NCBI GenBank assembly: GCA_964343305.1
Contig: CAYFJO010000120.1
Coordinates: 1 to 26,465 of the forward strand
DNA from: CAYFJO01 sp964343305
Lineage (GTDB): Bacteria; Planctomycetota; Planctomycetia; Pirellulales; Pirellulaceae
Direction: 5' to 3'
Length of the DNA: 26,465 nucleotides
In this document: positions 15,972-24,477 of the stretch, in pieces
Numbering within the stretch: position 1 is the stretch's first letter
How the letters are laid out: each line of letters opens with the position of its first letter
Notes under the pieces: generated by a model
The model's database searches: none
The model's input: only the letters and a program-made list of their open reading frames with translations
What the model was told of the DNA's origin: nothing
Made by a program: the position numbers and the translations under genes

Positions 15972-17570
15972 CTACGTCGTACTCAAAATGGGCTTGTCTT
16001 CGTACGTTCGGCCGTTTGTCTGGCCATTGCCCGATTCGTCGAGCGCGATTTGATAGAGTTCTTGGCCGTGGGGCGTTGGGTATTCGCCCGTGATGCAAGC
16101 CTGGCAGAGTTGGTCGCGGTCAAAACCAATCGCGCGGGCGATTGCTTCGACGGGCAAGTAGCGCAAGGAATCTGCGCCTAATTTGGCGGCCATTTTTGCG
16201 TGGACATCGTCGTTGATTGTGCCACCTTCGAGGAAGGCTGGAGCGAACAACTCGTCGATTGTCGACATGTCGATCCCGTAGAAGCACGGAGCGACAATCG
16301 GCGGACAAGCTACGCGGACGTGGATCTCTTTCGCGCCGCCGGTTCCGCGGATTCGATCCAGCAATACTTGCATCGTGGTGGAACGAACGATCGAATCTTC
16401 GACCAGAAAAACCCGTTTGCCTTCGAGCACTTCCCGCAGCGGCGTATACTTTCGCTCCGCCGCCTTCAAACGGCCTTGGCTGCCTTCGATAAATGTCCGG
16501 CCGCTGTAACGATTTCGGATCAATCCTTCTCGCGACGGAACACCCAATTCGAAGGCCATCGAGTCGGCAGCCGCTTTGCTCGTGTCGGGCACGGGAACCA
16601 CAATCGTGTCTTCGTCAATCTCGACACTGCCGTCCTCGCGTTCCAGACGAGCGAGTTCGATGCCCAACTTGTTGCGCGTTAGATAGACGCTGCGATCGTC
16701 CAGCGTGCTGGCCACGTTGGCAAAGTAGATCCATTCGAAAAAGCAATGGGCTCGCCCACGCTTAGTCGTAAAATTTTGGATCTCAAATTTACCTCCCGTG
16801 ATCGTGATCGCCTGGCCGGGCAACAGCGAATGGATGTTCTCCGCTTGAAAGCCCAAATTGGAGAGTGCGACACTTTCACTGGCGGCGGCAAACAACCGCC
16901 CTTCACGTGCCCAGCACAACGGTTTGATTCCCAGCGGATCGCGGGCGACCAGCATGTCGCCCGTCGCGTCGAGAAACACGAGACTGTAGGCCCCGTCGAA
17001 TCGGCTGCTGACGGATCGCATCACATCGATCAATGCGGGCCGAGCGTCGCCCGATAATTCGCGGCTGATCTCGTGCATAATGATTTCGGTGTCCGTCTGG
17101 CGGGCCAGATGATGGTCGTCATCGCTGAGCAAACGATCACGCAGCTCTCGGTAGTTGGCCAGTTGCCCGTTGAAACCGAAGCTGAACCACTTGTGTTTTT
17201 GCAGGTGGTGACGTTCGAATGGCTGGGCGTAGCTTCTATCGTCGCGACCGCAGGTGGCATATCGAACATGCCCGATCGCCGCTCGACCGGCATATTTCTT
17301 CATCAACCGCTCGGCTTTGTAACGATGCGACAACCGGAAAACTTCGGTCACTGAACCAATGTCCCGGTGCGTGTCGATCAGTTGGTCGCGCGAGGGACGA
17401 TAAGTCGTCAATCCGGCGGAAAGCTGCCCGCGGTTTTGAATGTCCCGCAGCATACGTGGGACCAGCCGAGAAACTTCTTCGCGGCCTTGTTCTGGACAGA
17501 GAGGGCTATCATCGCCGCCGGGCAGATGATAAATCGCGGCCACGCCGCATTCGTCGTGAAGTTCACTCAT
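15972..17570 (-). CDS. purF: Amidophosphoribosyltransferase (PurF), 532 aa, divergent form
   Basis: PurF makes 5-phosphoribosylamine from PRPP and glutamine, the first step of purine synthesis. The class II glutaminase nucleophile is Cys8 after a short propeptide (MSELHDE), as in Bacillus-type enzymes that mature by cleavage. The oxyanion residues Asn-Gly are at 134-135. The PRPP loop VFLVEDSIVRSTT is at 387-399. Four cysteines at the expected positions (276, 429, 489, 492 in LCQACITGEYP) indicate a 4Fe-4S cluster. Oddities are NRGQLSAG in place of the usual HRGQ-x-SAG, FGFNGQLAN in place of HNGNLVN, and inserts that bring the length above the usual 470-500 residues. It may be a paralogue with a changed role, but the catalytic residues are all present. 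It is divergent from proB. Confidence 0.85.
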   Translation of the reverse strand: MSELHDECGVAAIYHLPGGDDSPLCPEQGREEVSRLVPRMLRDIQNRGQLSAGLTTYRPSRDQLIDTHRDIGSVTEVFRLSHRYKAERLMKKYAGRAAIGHVRYATCGRDDRSYAQPFERHHLQKHKWFSFGFNGQLANYRELRDRLLSDDDHHLARQTDTEIIMHEISRELSGDARPALIDVMRSVSSRFDGAYSLVFLDATGDMLVARDPLGIKPLCWAREGRLFAAASESVALSNLGFQAENIHSLLPGQAITITGGKFEIQNFTTKRGRAHCFFEWIYFANVASTLDDRSVYLTRNKLGIELARLEREDGSVEIDEDTIVVPVPDTSKAAADSMAFELGVPSREGLIRNRYSGRTFIEGSQGRLKAAERKYTPLREVLEGKRVFLVEDSIVRSTTMQVLLDRIRGTGGAKEIHVRVACPPIVAPCFYGIDMSTIDELFAPAFLEGGTINDDVHAKMAAKLGADSLRYLPVEAIARAIGFDRDQLCQACITGEYPTPHGQELYQIALDESGNGQTNGRTYEDKPILSTT

Positions 17571-17722
17571 GAAGACCTACTGGTGACATCCTGTCAGGGG
17601 CGGTTGGAGAACGAGCAGAACCAAGTGGACGCTATAGTGTCATTCTATTCAACCGACGCGAAATCACAACCGACCGAGTTGTCCGGGCAACGAATTCTCG
17701 GTAAGGTCTGGTTTGATGTGTC

Positions 17723-18862
17723 ATGACTGATTTATTGAGACAAGAAATTGCGGCTGCCGCTGACACGATTGTGGTCAAGGTGGGGACGCGCGTGTTGACC
17801 CATTCGGACGGGACGCTGGACGACGGCCGAATCGCATGTTTGGCCGAAGAGTTGAGCGAATTGATTGATGGCGGTCGCAACGTTGTGCTTGTCAGTTCAG
17901 GCGCGGTGGGCGCGGGGATGAGCCAACTGGGCATTCACAAGCGGCCCACGGACGTGTCGAAGTTGCAAGCCGTTGCCGCGGTGGGCCAAACGAATTTGAT
18001 TGAAAGTTACGATCGAACCTTCCGAAAGCACGGCCGACACGCCGCTCAAGTTTTGTTGACCGCCGACGATTTTGATGATCGCACACGTTACTTGAACGTT
18101 CGCAACACGTTGTTGGCGCTCGTCGAGTTCGGTGCTGTGCCGGTGATCAATGAGAACGATACCGTCGCCGTCGAAGAACTCGTCGCAACGTTCGGCGACA
18201 ACGATCGATTGGCTGCCATGGTCACCAATTTGATTCGCGCGCCGCTGCTGGTGATTTTGTCCGACGTTGGCGGATTGTTTGACGGAGATCCCGACCGGGA
18301 CGGCTCCAAAATCATCTCGATGGTGTCCGAGCTTGATGAATCGATCATGGATTTGGCGCACGACCACAAGGCGGGCGTCAGCAAAGGAGGCATGGCCAGC
18401 AAGTTGAACGCGGCTCGCATCGCGACGGCTGCCGGTGAAAACGTGATCATTGCCAGCGGCCGGAAGCCGGGCACGTTAGCAAGAATCATATCCGGCGAAG
18501 TCGTCGGCACACTGTTTATCGCTCAAGGCAAGGCGATCAGCCCCTGGAAGCGCTGGATTGGTTTTTCGGCTCGGCCGCGCGGCACGTTGTTGCTTGACGC
18601 CGGCGCTTGTCGCGCAATTACCGAGCAAGGACGAAGTTTGTTGGCGGCGGGAATCATCGGAGCGTCGGGCAATTTCGAAAAGGGGGACGTCATCTCGTTG
18701 TGCGACGCGAACAAGAGAGAGATCGCCCGTGGATTGACGAATTATCGATCCAAGGAGATCCAACAAATCAAAGGCTTGAAGTCTTCCCAAATCGGACAGG
18801 TCTTGGGCCACTCGCCATACGAAGAAGTGATTCATCGCGACAATATGATGGTCGGTGTGTAA
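17723..18862 (+). CDS. proB: Glutamate 5-kinase with PUA domain
   Basis: ProB phosphorylates L-glutamate with ATP to start proline synthesis. Residues 15-260 form the amino acid kinase domain, with VVKVGTRVL (17-25), VSSGAVGAG (57-65), VINENDTVAVEE (141-152), FGDNDRLAA (157-165) and a Gly-rich KGGMASKLNAA (221-231). Residues from about 284 on form the PUA RNA-binding-like domain (GTLLLDAGACRAI, then GASGNFEKGDVISL). The length of 379 residues is normal for the two-domain form, which is typically feedback-inhibited by proline. The acyltransferase gene starts 9 nt after the stop, so they are probably co-transcribed, although proline and lipid synthesis are unrelated. proA is not in the window. 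Confidence 0.95.
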   Translation: MTDLLRQEIAAAADTIVVKVGTRVLTHSDGTLDDGRIACLAEELSELIDGGRNVVLVSSGAVGAGMSQLGIHKRPTDVSKLQAVAAVGQTNLIESYDRTFRKHGRHAAQVLLTADDFDDRTRYLNVRNTLLALVEFGAVPVINENDTVAVEELVATFGDNDRLAAMVTNLIRAPLLVILSDVGGLFDGDPDRDGSKIISMVSELDESIMDLAHDHKAGVSKGGMASKLNAARIATAAGENVIIASGRKPGTLARIISGEVVGTLFIAQGKAISPWKRWIGFSARPRGTLLLDAGACRAITEQGRSLLAAGIIGASGNFEKGDVISLCDANKREIARGLTNYRSKEIQQIKGLKSSQIGQVLGHSPYEEVIHRDNMMVGV

Positions 18863-18871
18863 GTCAGAACC

Positions 18872-19639
18872 ATGTCCTACGAAACGCGTGCATTTGTTTT
18901 CTTGGTGATTCTGGCCGTTGTCGCCGTCCTCACGGTTGTTTGGGCGTTTTCAAAGGGTCGTTTGTCTTCTACGTTGTGGCTGTTCTACTACGTTGACCGG
19001 CTGCTGCTGGGCCTTCTGTGGCGCATGCCCTATCCGAGGCGGCAGATTCCGTCGGATATGGGAGCGATTTTGATCTGCAACCATCGCAGTTCCGTGGATC
19101 CCTGCCTGGTTCAGGCGATCATTGGCAAACGCGTTTGTCATTGGATGGTGGCCCAGATTTACTCCGGCAGTCCGTTTGTGGTTTGGGCGTTTAAGCACTT
19201 GGAAATCATCCCGGTCCGCAAAACCGGCAACGATACATCTCCCATCAAGTCGGCCATTCGTATGGCGCGCAAAGGCGAACTGGTTGGCATTTTTCCCGAG
19301 GGCGGTATCAATCGCAGCGAAGATTTCATGCTGCCGATTCGTCCTGGCTTGGTGATGATCGCGCTCAAGGCCCGCGTGCCGATCATTCCATGTTATTTGG
19401 AAGGGTCTCCCTACCAGGACAATTATCTAAAATCGTTAATGACACCTTCAAGGGTCATCGTGAAAATGGGGCCTCCCATTGATTTGTCCGACTACTACGG
19501 ACGCCGACTCGACAAGACGGAAACCGATTGGCTGACGGTCTATTGCATTCAACAAATTGCCAAGCTGGCGGGGAAACCGGACTATCAACCAGTGATCGCG
19601 GGTCGCCAGTGGAAAGATTGGGCCGATTCAGAAATGTAG
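18872..19639 (+). CDS. plsC: 1-acyl-sn-glycerol-3-phosphate acyltransferase family protein (PlsC-like), 255 aa
   Basis: The acyltransferase signature NHRSSVDP gives the catalytic pair His71 and Asp76, and FPEGGINR (141-148) is the phosphate-binding block. A hydrophobic N-terminal segment (residues 8-26) and a second one near 36-50 would hold the enzyme at the inner membrane. PlsC enzymes transfer an acyl group to lysophosphatidic acid in phospholipid synthesis; relatives act on other lysolipids. The length is normal. It lies 9 nt behind proB. Its stop codon TAG (19637-19639) directly touches the stop of the convergent DUF4954 gene, leaving no intergenic base for a terminator. Confidence 0.88.
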   Translation: MSYETRAFVFLVILAVVAVLTVVWAFSKGRLSSTLWLFYYVDRLLLGLLWRMPYPRRQIPSDMGAILICNHRSSVDPCLVQAIIGKRVCHWMVAQIYSGSPFVVWAFKHLEIIPVRKTGNDTSPIKSAIRMARKGELVGIFPEGGINRSEDFMLPIRPGLVMIALKARVPIIPCYLEGSPYQDNYLKSLMTPSRVIVKMGPPIDLSDYYGRRLDKTETDWLTVYCIQQIAKLAGKPDYQPVIAGRQWKDWADSEM

Positions 19640-21412
19640 TTAATGTCGCGACTCGGCCTTCAAACTTGACAACAACGTTTCGACTTCAGCAATCGTCGCT
19701 CGCGTTTCCTGCCACGTCTGTTGCACGAAGGGATCTTTCGCGGCGGGTGCATACAGCTCATCGTAGTCATCGATGATGCGGCGGCCACGATGGTCGTCCT
19801 TGCCCTTGGATCGCTCGACCTGCTGGGCGACCTTGATCAACATGCTCAACAACGTTTCCAAACCGCTGGCGAAGTCTTCCATCGCGAGGTCATCGTGAAG
19901 AATCCTTCGTTGATGTTCCCAATTCGCATCGCTGCTCGCGTCGACGAGGAGCGTATCAAGATCGTCCAGGCGCGACGCGGTGACCAGTTGATGCACTTGG
20001 TTTTTTAGACCGAGCAATGCGTACTGTCGCACATAAAACTCATAGGCTTCGATGGCCCGCAGCCGATGTGCCTCGACAAGAAAGTTCTTTCCCAAACCGT
20101 TGATGTCGTGCTCGGTATAGAACGGCTTGACTTCCTGAATCTCGGCCAGCCGCTGTCGGGCGTCACGCATCATGTCAACGATTGGCGGCCGAAAGACTCG
20201 AAAATCAAAGTTCGCGCGGCGAGCCTTGTCGCGCGTTCGGTACTTGCACTCATTGCGTTTGATGGCATAAATGTTGTCCGACAATTGCCAGGCGGGGATG
20301 ATCTCGTTGAACGCTAACGGCAGATCCGCGGACTGTGCGGAAGGGCTGTTGATCAGCGAAAATGGAAATGCCACTCTTTGCGGAAGCGTATTCACACCGC
20401 TAGCAATGATTGTGTACGGCGCTCGGCTGAAATTGGTTGGAAATTTGATGTTCACCCCTAGGCCAAAGAACGTTCCTTCGCCGGGCCAAATCTCTTGATC
20501 CGGTGCTTTCGATGTGTGGTTCGAGCCGACGTTGGCACCGTAGGCCACATTGCCGCGCCCTTGTGGCCACATCGCGGCAATCAACAGAGCCTGGTGATGG
20601 AATCCGACAAACGGCCCTAACAGNNNNNNNNNNNNNNNNNNNNNNNNNNNNNNNNNNNNNNNNNNNNNNNNNNNNNNNNNNNNNNNNNNNNNNNNNNNNN
20701 NNNNNNNNNNNNNNNNNNNNNNNTTCTCGACCTGTGGTGTGTTGAGAATTCTGGCCCGCGGTCCGATCGTTCCGATGGAACTCGTAACTTGCGCCACGAA
20801 TTGCGAAACGGTCGATTCGTAGGCCGTTCGAGCAGGATCGGTCGATTTCAGCATCGCCAGGCGAGCTGCCAGATCAACGTCGATTCCCTCAACAACGGCA
20901 ACTTCGCGAACTCCCGTTTCCGGGCCAACCGGAATTCGGCTTCCATTGCCAAACGACGACTCGCCGTTGCACGTAATGGAGCCACAATCAGAAATCACCG
21001 CCTCACCGGCAATCACATAATTTGCCAGCAGTCCAACGTTGCGAATCAAAGCGTTATCGCCGACAACACAGTTGACCAAGGTTGCCTGGTAAACTCCGGC
21101 GGGAAACTGGACGTCGTCCGAAATGGCAAGTGACGTGGTAAAACGCCCTAATACCACCTTGCCGCGAAACACCGTCGAGCGGACTCGCGCGGGATGAAAC
21201 CCATCGGAAACCGAGATCAGCGACCAATCTTCCGCCTCGTTGCCCAGTTCCACGAGTTGGCGGATTTCTTCATCAGCCAACCGTCGAACGCGATCGTGGC
21301 CGAGTGCGAACGACAAACCACCGTTGTGGCGAAGACTCGCGGCCGCGCGAATCAATTCCGAGGCTTGCATTGCCGATTCGATGTGACCGGCAGGATCATG
21401 TATCGCGTCCAT
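19640..21412 (-). CDS. DUF4954 family protein (hexapeptide-like beta-helix), interrupted by an assembly gap
   Basis: The blocks LLGPFVGFHHQALLIAAMWP, ANVGSNHTSKAPDQEIWPGE and KRNECKYRTRDKARR are characteristic of DUF4954. The N-terminal third (VFRGKVVLG, VVGDNALIRNVGLLANYVI) shows the isoleucine-patch pattern of a left-handed beta-helix. The C-terminal part is helical. 100 N interrupt the gene at 20624-20723. Both flanks read in the same frame if the gap is taken as 100, but that number is a placeholder and the missing segment, probably more of the helix, may be longer. It follows nagB by 25 nt on the same strand, which hints at a link with amino sugars, since left-handed beta-helix proteins often act on or bind nucleotide amino sugars (inference). 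The ATG at 21370 is an alternative start. Confidence 0.8.
   Translation of the reverse strand: MDAIHDPAGHIESAMQASELIRAAASLRHNGGLSFALGHDRVRRLADEEIRQLVELGNEAEDWSLISVSDGFHPARVRSTVFRGKVVLGRFTTSLAISDDVQFPAGVYQATLVNCVVGDNALIRNVGLLANYVIAGEAVISDCGSITCNGESSFGNGSRIPVGPETGVREVAVVEGIDVDLAARLAMLKSTDPARTAYESTVSQFVAQVTSSIGTIGPRARILNTPQVEXXXXXXXXXXXXXXXXXXXXXXXXXXXXXXXXXXLLGPFVGFHHQALLIAAMWPQGRGNVAYGANVGSNHTSKAPDQEIWPGEGTFFGLGVNIKFPTNFSRAPYTIIASGVNTLPQRVAFPFSLINSPSAQSADLPLAFNEIIPAWQLSDNIYAIKRNECKYRTRDKARRANFDFRVFRPPIVDMMRDARQRLAEIQEVKPFYTEHDINGLGKNFLVEAHRLRAIEAYEFYVRQYALLGLKNQVHQLVTASRLDDLDTLLVDASSDANWEHQRRILHDDLAMEDFASGLETLLSMLIKVAQQVERSKGKDDHRGRRIIDDYDELYAPAAKDPFVQQTWQETRATIAEVETLLSSLKAESRH
20624..20723. 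other. Assembly gap of 100 N
   Basis: There are exactly 100 ambiguous bases inside the DUF4954 gene. This is a conventional scaffold gap of unknown true length. Confidence 0.98.
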
Positions 21413-21437
21413 GCGAACACCATGTTCCGTTTGTCGC

Positions 21438-22223
21438 TCAGTGTCCGGTCGGCGCTCCCGGACGCTTCGACTGGATCCAGCGATAGTATTCGATGTTGTT
21501 CAATTCGGCCGCCGCAGCGGTGTCCAAATAGATGGTCGTGTCGCGATGCAGTTGCAACGCGCTGGCCGTGCACTGACTCGTGACCGGTCCTTCGATTGCG
21601 GACTTAATGGCCGCGGCCTTGTTCTCGCCGTTGGCCAGCAGCAAGATTTGACGCGCTTCCAAAATCGTGCCAACGCCCATCGTGATGGCATAAATCGGCA
21701 CGTCTTCCAGCTTGTCGAAAAACCTTGCGTTGTCCTCGATCGTTTGTTGAGCTAGCGTTTTGATCCGCGTTCGCGAGCCCAGTGAACTACCGGGCTCATT
21801 AAACGCGATATGGCCGTCTGAGCCAATACCAAGTATCTGCAAATCGATGCCGCCACACTCTTCAATCCGCGCCTCGTACCATTGGCAAAAGGCACGAAAA
21901 TTGTCCGTCGTGCCGGATGGAATGTAGATGTTCTGCGGCGGGACGTTGATTTGGCCGAACAGCTTGTCCTGCATGAAAAAGTGATAGCTTTGCGGGTGAC
22001 TTCTTGGCAAGCCGGCATACTCGTCTAGGTTAAACGTGGTAACCTGCGAAAAGTCGAGACCTTCCTCTTGGTGAAGCCGGATCAATTCACGATAAACGCC
22101 AACCGGAGTCGAACCGGTCGCGAGCCCCAATACCGCGTTGGGTTTGGAGTTGACCACCTGGGCCACGACACGCGCCGCCTCGTGGCACAGGTCTTCGTAC
22201 TTGTCTTTGATGATGATTTCCAT
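21438..22223 (-). CDS. nagB: Glucosamine-6-phosphate deaminase
   Basis: NagB converts glucosamine-6-phosphate to fructose-6-phosphate and ammonia. Visible signatures are GLATGSTPVGVY (33-44), FNLDEY (64-69, with Asp67) and GIGSDGHIAFNEPGSS (132-147), holding Asp136, His138 and Glu143. The segment SRTRIKTL follows as in the Escherichia coli enzyme. The length of 261 residues is normal for the hexameric single-domain form. An AAGG motif lies about 7-8 nt before the ATG at 22223. The DUF4954 gene follows by 25 nt. A second NagB domain, fused to a deacetylase, is encoded divergently 322 nt away. Confidence 0.95.
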   Translation of the reverse strand: MEIIIKDKYEDLCHEAARVVAQVVNSKPNAVLGLATGSTPVGVYRELIRLHQEEGLDFSQVTTFNLDEYAGLPRSHPQSYHFFMQDKLFGQINVPPQNIYIPSGTTDNFRAFCQWYEARIEECGGIDLQILGIGSDGHIAFNEPGSSLGSRTRIKTLAQQTIEDNARFFDKLEDVPIYAITMGVGTILEARQILLLANGENKAAAIKSAIEGPVTSQCTASALQLHRDTTIYLDTAAAAELNNIEYYRWIQSKRPGAPTGH

Positions 22224-22290
22224 GATTGGGCCTTGAGATGTAGAAAGTTTGTTCTAGTACTTCGCCGTTTGCTGTTTTCCCACGCGCATT

Positions 22291-22344
22291 CTTGTAGGAC
22301 GGTTTTTCAAACCGTCTCGGACGGATTGGAAATCCGTTCGACAG
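22291..22344. repeat. REP-like double palindrome (TDFQSV-type intergenic repeat)
   Basis: Two small hairpins stand side by side: GACGGTTT/AAACCGTC with a TTC loop (22298-22316) and ACGGATT/AATCCGT with a GGA loop (22321-22337). The flanks TGTAGGAC and GTTCGACA form an imperfect outer stem. Read on the minus strand, the element gives the peptide CRTDFQSVRDGLKNRPT, a spurious peptide I recall as recurring in planctomycete annotations, which marks it as a dispersed element. Confidence 0.65.
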
Positions 22345-22482
22345 TTTGGTTGCGGCCAGTGGTTTTTCCGTTCAACGAGTATAAACACACAAGCCCGCCG
22401 CGCAAGTGAGGGTCTTGCAAGTTTCCTCGTACGCGTGACGGCAATTCTTGCGTAACGCCTACATTTTGCCGCAGCTCTCAGC

Positions 22483-22535
22483 AATCCAGAATTCCGGCCC
22501 TGGAATCTCGGCGAGAATAAGGATATTCTGGAATC
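22483..22535. promoter_or_regulatory. Cluster of repeated motifs in front of the NagB/PIG-L gene, possible operator
   Basis: AATCCAGAAT (22483-22492) and ATTCTGGAAT (22525-22534) form an inverted repeat with 9 of 10 positions matching. CTGGAATC occurs twice in direct orientation (22500-22507 and 22528-22535). The last copy ends immediately before the ribosome binding site. Such a cluster could bind a repressor. No known regulator motif was recognised. Confidence 0.3.
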
Positions 22536-22545
22536 GGAGAACAAA

Positions 22546-24462
22546 ATGCCTAGGAAAAGTGTAATGTCCGATCATTCGATGGCGGTAAGCCAACCGCCAA
22601 CTCAAGTTCCAGGAACGATCACACCGTGCTACGTTTTCGAGTCGAACCAAGATCTCGCCCAACACGTGGCCCGCACGATCGCCGGAATCATTCGCGAGCG
22701 AAACGGCTACGGCCAGCAAGCGGTGTTGGGATTGCCGACCGGTTCGACGCCGCTGGGCGTTTATCGCGAGTTGATTCGGATGCACAAGGACGAAGGGCTC
22801 GATTTTTCCAACGTCATCACCTTTAATCTCGACGAATACTTCGGACTTGGGCCGGACCAAATTCAGAGTTACAACCGCTGGATGTACCAGCAGTTCTTCA
22901 ACGAAGTGAATGTGCCCGAAGAGAACATCAACATTCCTGATGGCACCGTTGCGCTGGCCGACGTCGAAGCCGATTGCCGCGACTACGAGCAGCGAATCGA
23001 AGACGCCGGCGGCATCGACGTGTTATTGTTGGGCGTTGGCCGCAACGGCCACATCGGTTTCAACGAGCCGTTCAGCAGCGCTGACAAACGCACGCGTCTG
23101 GTGACGCTCGATCCCTTGACGCGAAAAGACGCGGCCAGCGATTTCTTCAGCGAAGAAAACGTGCCGACCCAGGCGATCACGATGGGCATCGGCACAATCC
23201 TCGATGCTCGCAAAATCTTGCTCATCGCGCTTGGCGAACACAAGGCATCGATCGTTCACGAAGCTGCCGAGGCACCGATGCACAAACGCGTGCCTGCCAG
23301 TATTCTACAGCAGCACAACGATGCCGCCATCCTTCTGGATGGTGCCGCGGCAAATGGACTGACGGGCTGGGCGACGCCGTGGGTGTTGTCCGACATCAAG
23401 TGGACCGACGCGATGATCAAGCGCGCCGTCTTGTGGCTGTGTGAACAAGCCGGCAAGGCACTACTCAAGCTCGACGACGGCGACTATCGCAAGCACAACC
23501 TGCACTGGCTGCTTCGGCATCACGGCCCTGGTCAAAAGCTTGCTCACAAAGTGTTTCAGTGGATGATGGAAACCATCCACTACCATCCCGGTGGCCGACG
23601 GCCGAAGAAACGCATCATCTGCTTCAGCCCTCATCCGGACGATGACGTCATCAGCATGGGCGGCACATTGATCCGACTGCTGGAAGACGGGCACGAAGTA
23701 CATGTCGCCTACATGACCAGCGGCAACATTGCCGTGTTCGACCATGACGCCCGCCGCATTGCCGACCTGGTCACCGAGTACAACAAGCGTTTCGGCATCG
23801 ACATCGAAAAGTCGCAATCGGTCGAATCAACGGTCAACGAGTCGCTGGACGGCAAGCAGCCCGGCGACGTCGATATCAAAACGGTGCTCGACATCAAAGA
23901 ACTGATTCGGTGGAGCGAAGCCAAAGTGGCCGCAATCGCCGCGGGCTGTCGCGAAGAGAACCTGCATTTTTTGGATTTGCCGTTTTATAAGACCGGCGCG
24001 ATCGAAAAGAAGCCGATTACCGACCTCGACGTGAAGGTCATTCGCGAGAAGATCGAAGGCATCGAACCGGATCAGATTTACTTGGCTGGCGACTTGTCCG
24101 ATCCACATGGAACGCATCGCATGTGTGCCCGCGCGATTTTCCGCGCGATTCTGGAAAGTGAAGAAGACGGCAGCGAACGGCCGGACGTCCTGATGTACCG
24201 CGGTGCGTGGCAAGAGTATGACCTTCACGAAATAGAAATCGCCGTCCCGCTCAGCCCAGCCGACATGGTCCTCAAGCGGACCTGCATCTTCATGCACGAA
24301 AGCCAAAAGGACTCGGCTCTGTTTCCCGGCCCGGACACGCGCGAATTCTGGCAACGTGCCGAAGACCGCAACACGGGCACCGCCGACAAGTACAATGAAA
24401 TCGGCTTGCCGGAATACTTTGCGATGGAAGCCTTCGTTCGCTGGAACGGCGTGCCGATCTAG
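22546..24462 (+). CDS. Fusion of a NagB-type glucosamine-6-phosphate deaminase with a PIG-L/LmbE-type deacetylase (638 aa)
   Basis: Residues of about 28-285 are a NagB domain: LGLPTGSTPLGVY (61-73), FNLDEY (93-98, Asp96) and GVGRNGHIGFNEP (163-175, with His169 and Glu174; the usual Asp of the DGH triplet is Asn167, a variant I recall from other NagB proteins). A helical linker leads to a PIG-L domain from about 354, with the zinc motif SPHPDDD (361-367) and a second His pair in DPHGTHRMC (His521, His524). The product could remove an acetyl group from an N-acetylglucosamine compound and then deaminate the amine. The ATG at 22546 has GGAG 6 nt upstream; the ATG at 22564 behind AGGAAAAG is a second option. 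It is divergent from nagB. Confidence 0.92.
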   Translation: MPRKSVMSDHSMAVSQPPTQVPGTITPCYVFESNQDLAQHVARTIAGIIRERNGYGQQAVLGLPTGSTPLGVYRELIRMHKDEGLDFSNVITFNLDEYFGLGPDQIQSYNRWMYQQFFNEVNVPEENINIPDGTVALADVEADCRDYEQRIEDAGGIDVLLLGVGRNGHIGFNEPFSSADKRTRLVTLDPLTRKDAASDFFSEENVPTQAITMGIGTILDARKILLIALGEHKASIVHEAAEAPMHKRVPASILQQHNDAAILLDGAAANGLTGWATPWVLSDIKWTDAMIKRAVLWLCEQAGKALLKLDDGDYRKHNLHWLLRHHGPGQKLAHKVFQWMMETIHYHPGGRRPKKRIICFSPHPDDDVISMGGTLIRLLEDGHEVHVAYMTSGNIAVFDHDARRIADLVTEYNKRFGIDIEKSQSVESTVNESLDGKQPGDVDIKTVLDIKELIRWSEAKVAAIAAGCREENLHFLDLPFYKTGAIEKKPITDLDVKVIREKIEGIEPDQIYLAGDLSDPHGTHRMCARAIFRAILESEEDGSERPDVLMYRGAWQEYDLHEIEIAVPLSPADMVLKRTCIFMHESQKDSALFPGPDTREFWQRAEDRNTGTADKYNEIGLPEYFAMEAFVRWNGVPI

Positions 24463-24477
24463 ACGCGAAAGATTGAA

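Larger units (their letters stand above)
22224..22545. other. Intergenic region between nagB and the NagB/PIG-L fusion gene
   Basis: The 322-nt divergent spacer holds a double-palindrome repeat (22291-22344) and, next to the fusion gene, direct and inverted copies of CTGGAATC/CCAGAAT (22483-22535). Promoters for both genes should lie here. No protein gene is supported. Confidence 0.6.

Noticed and set aside
15738..16181. A 147-codon plus-strand open frame starting in the purF/DUF4956 spacer
   Set aside because: It has no ribosome binding site, its second half is antisense purF, and the product resembles nothing known.
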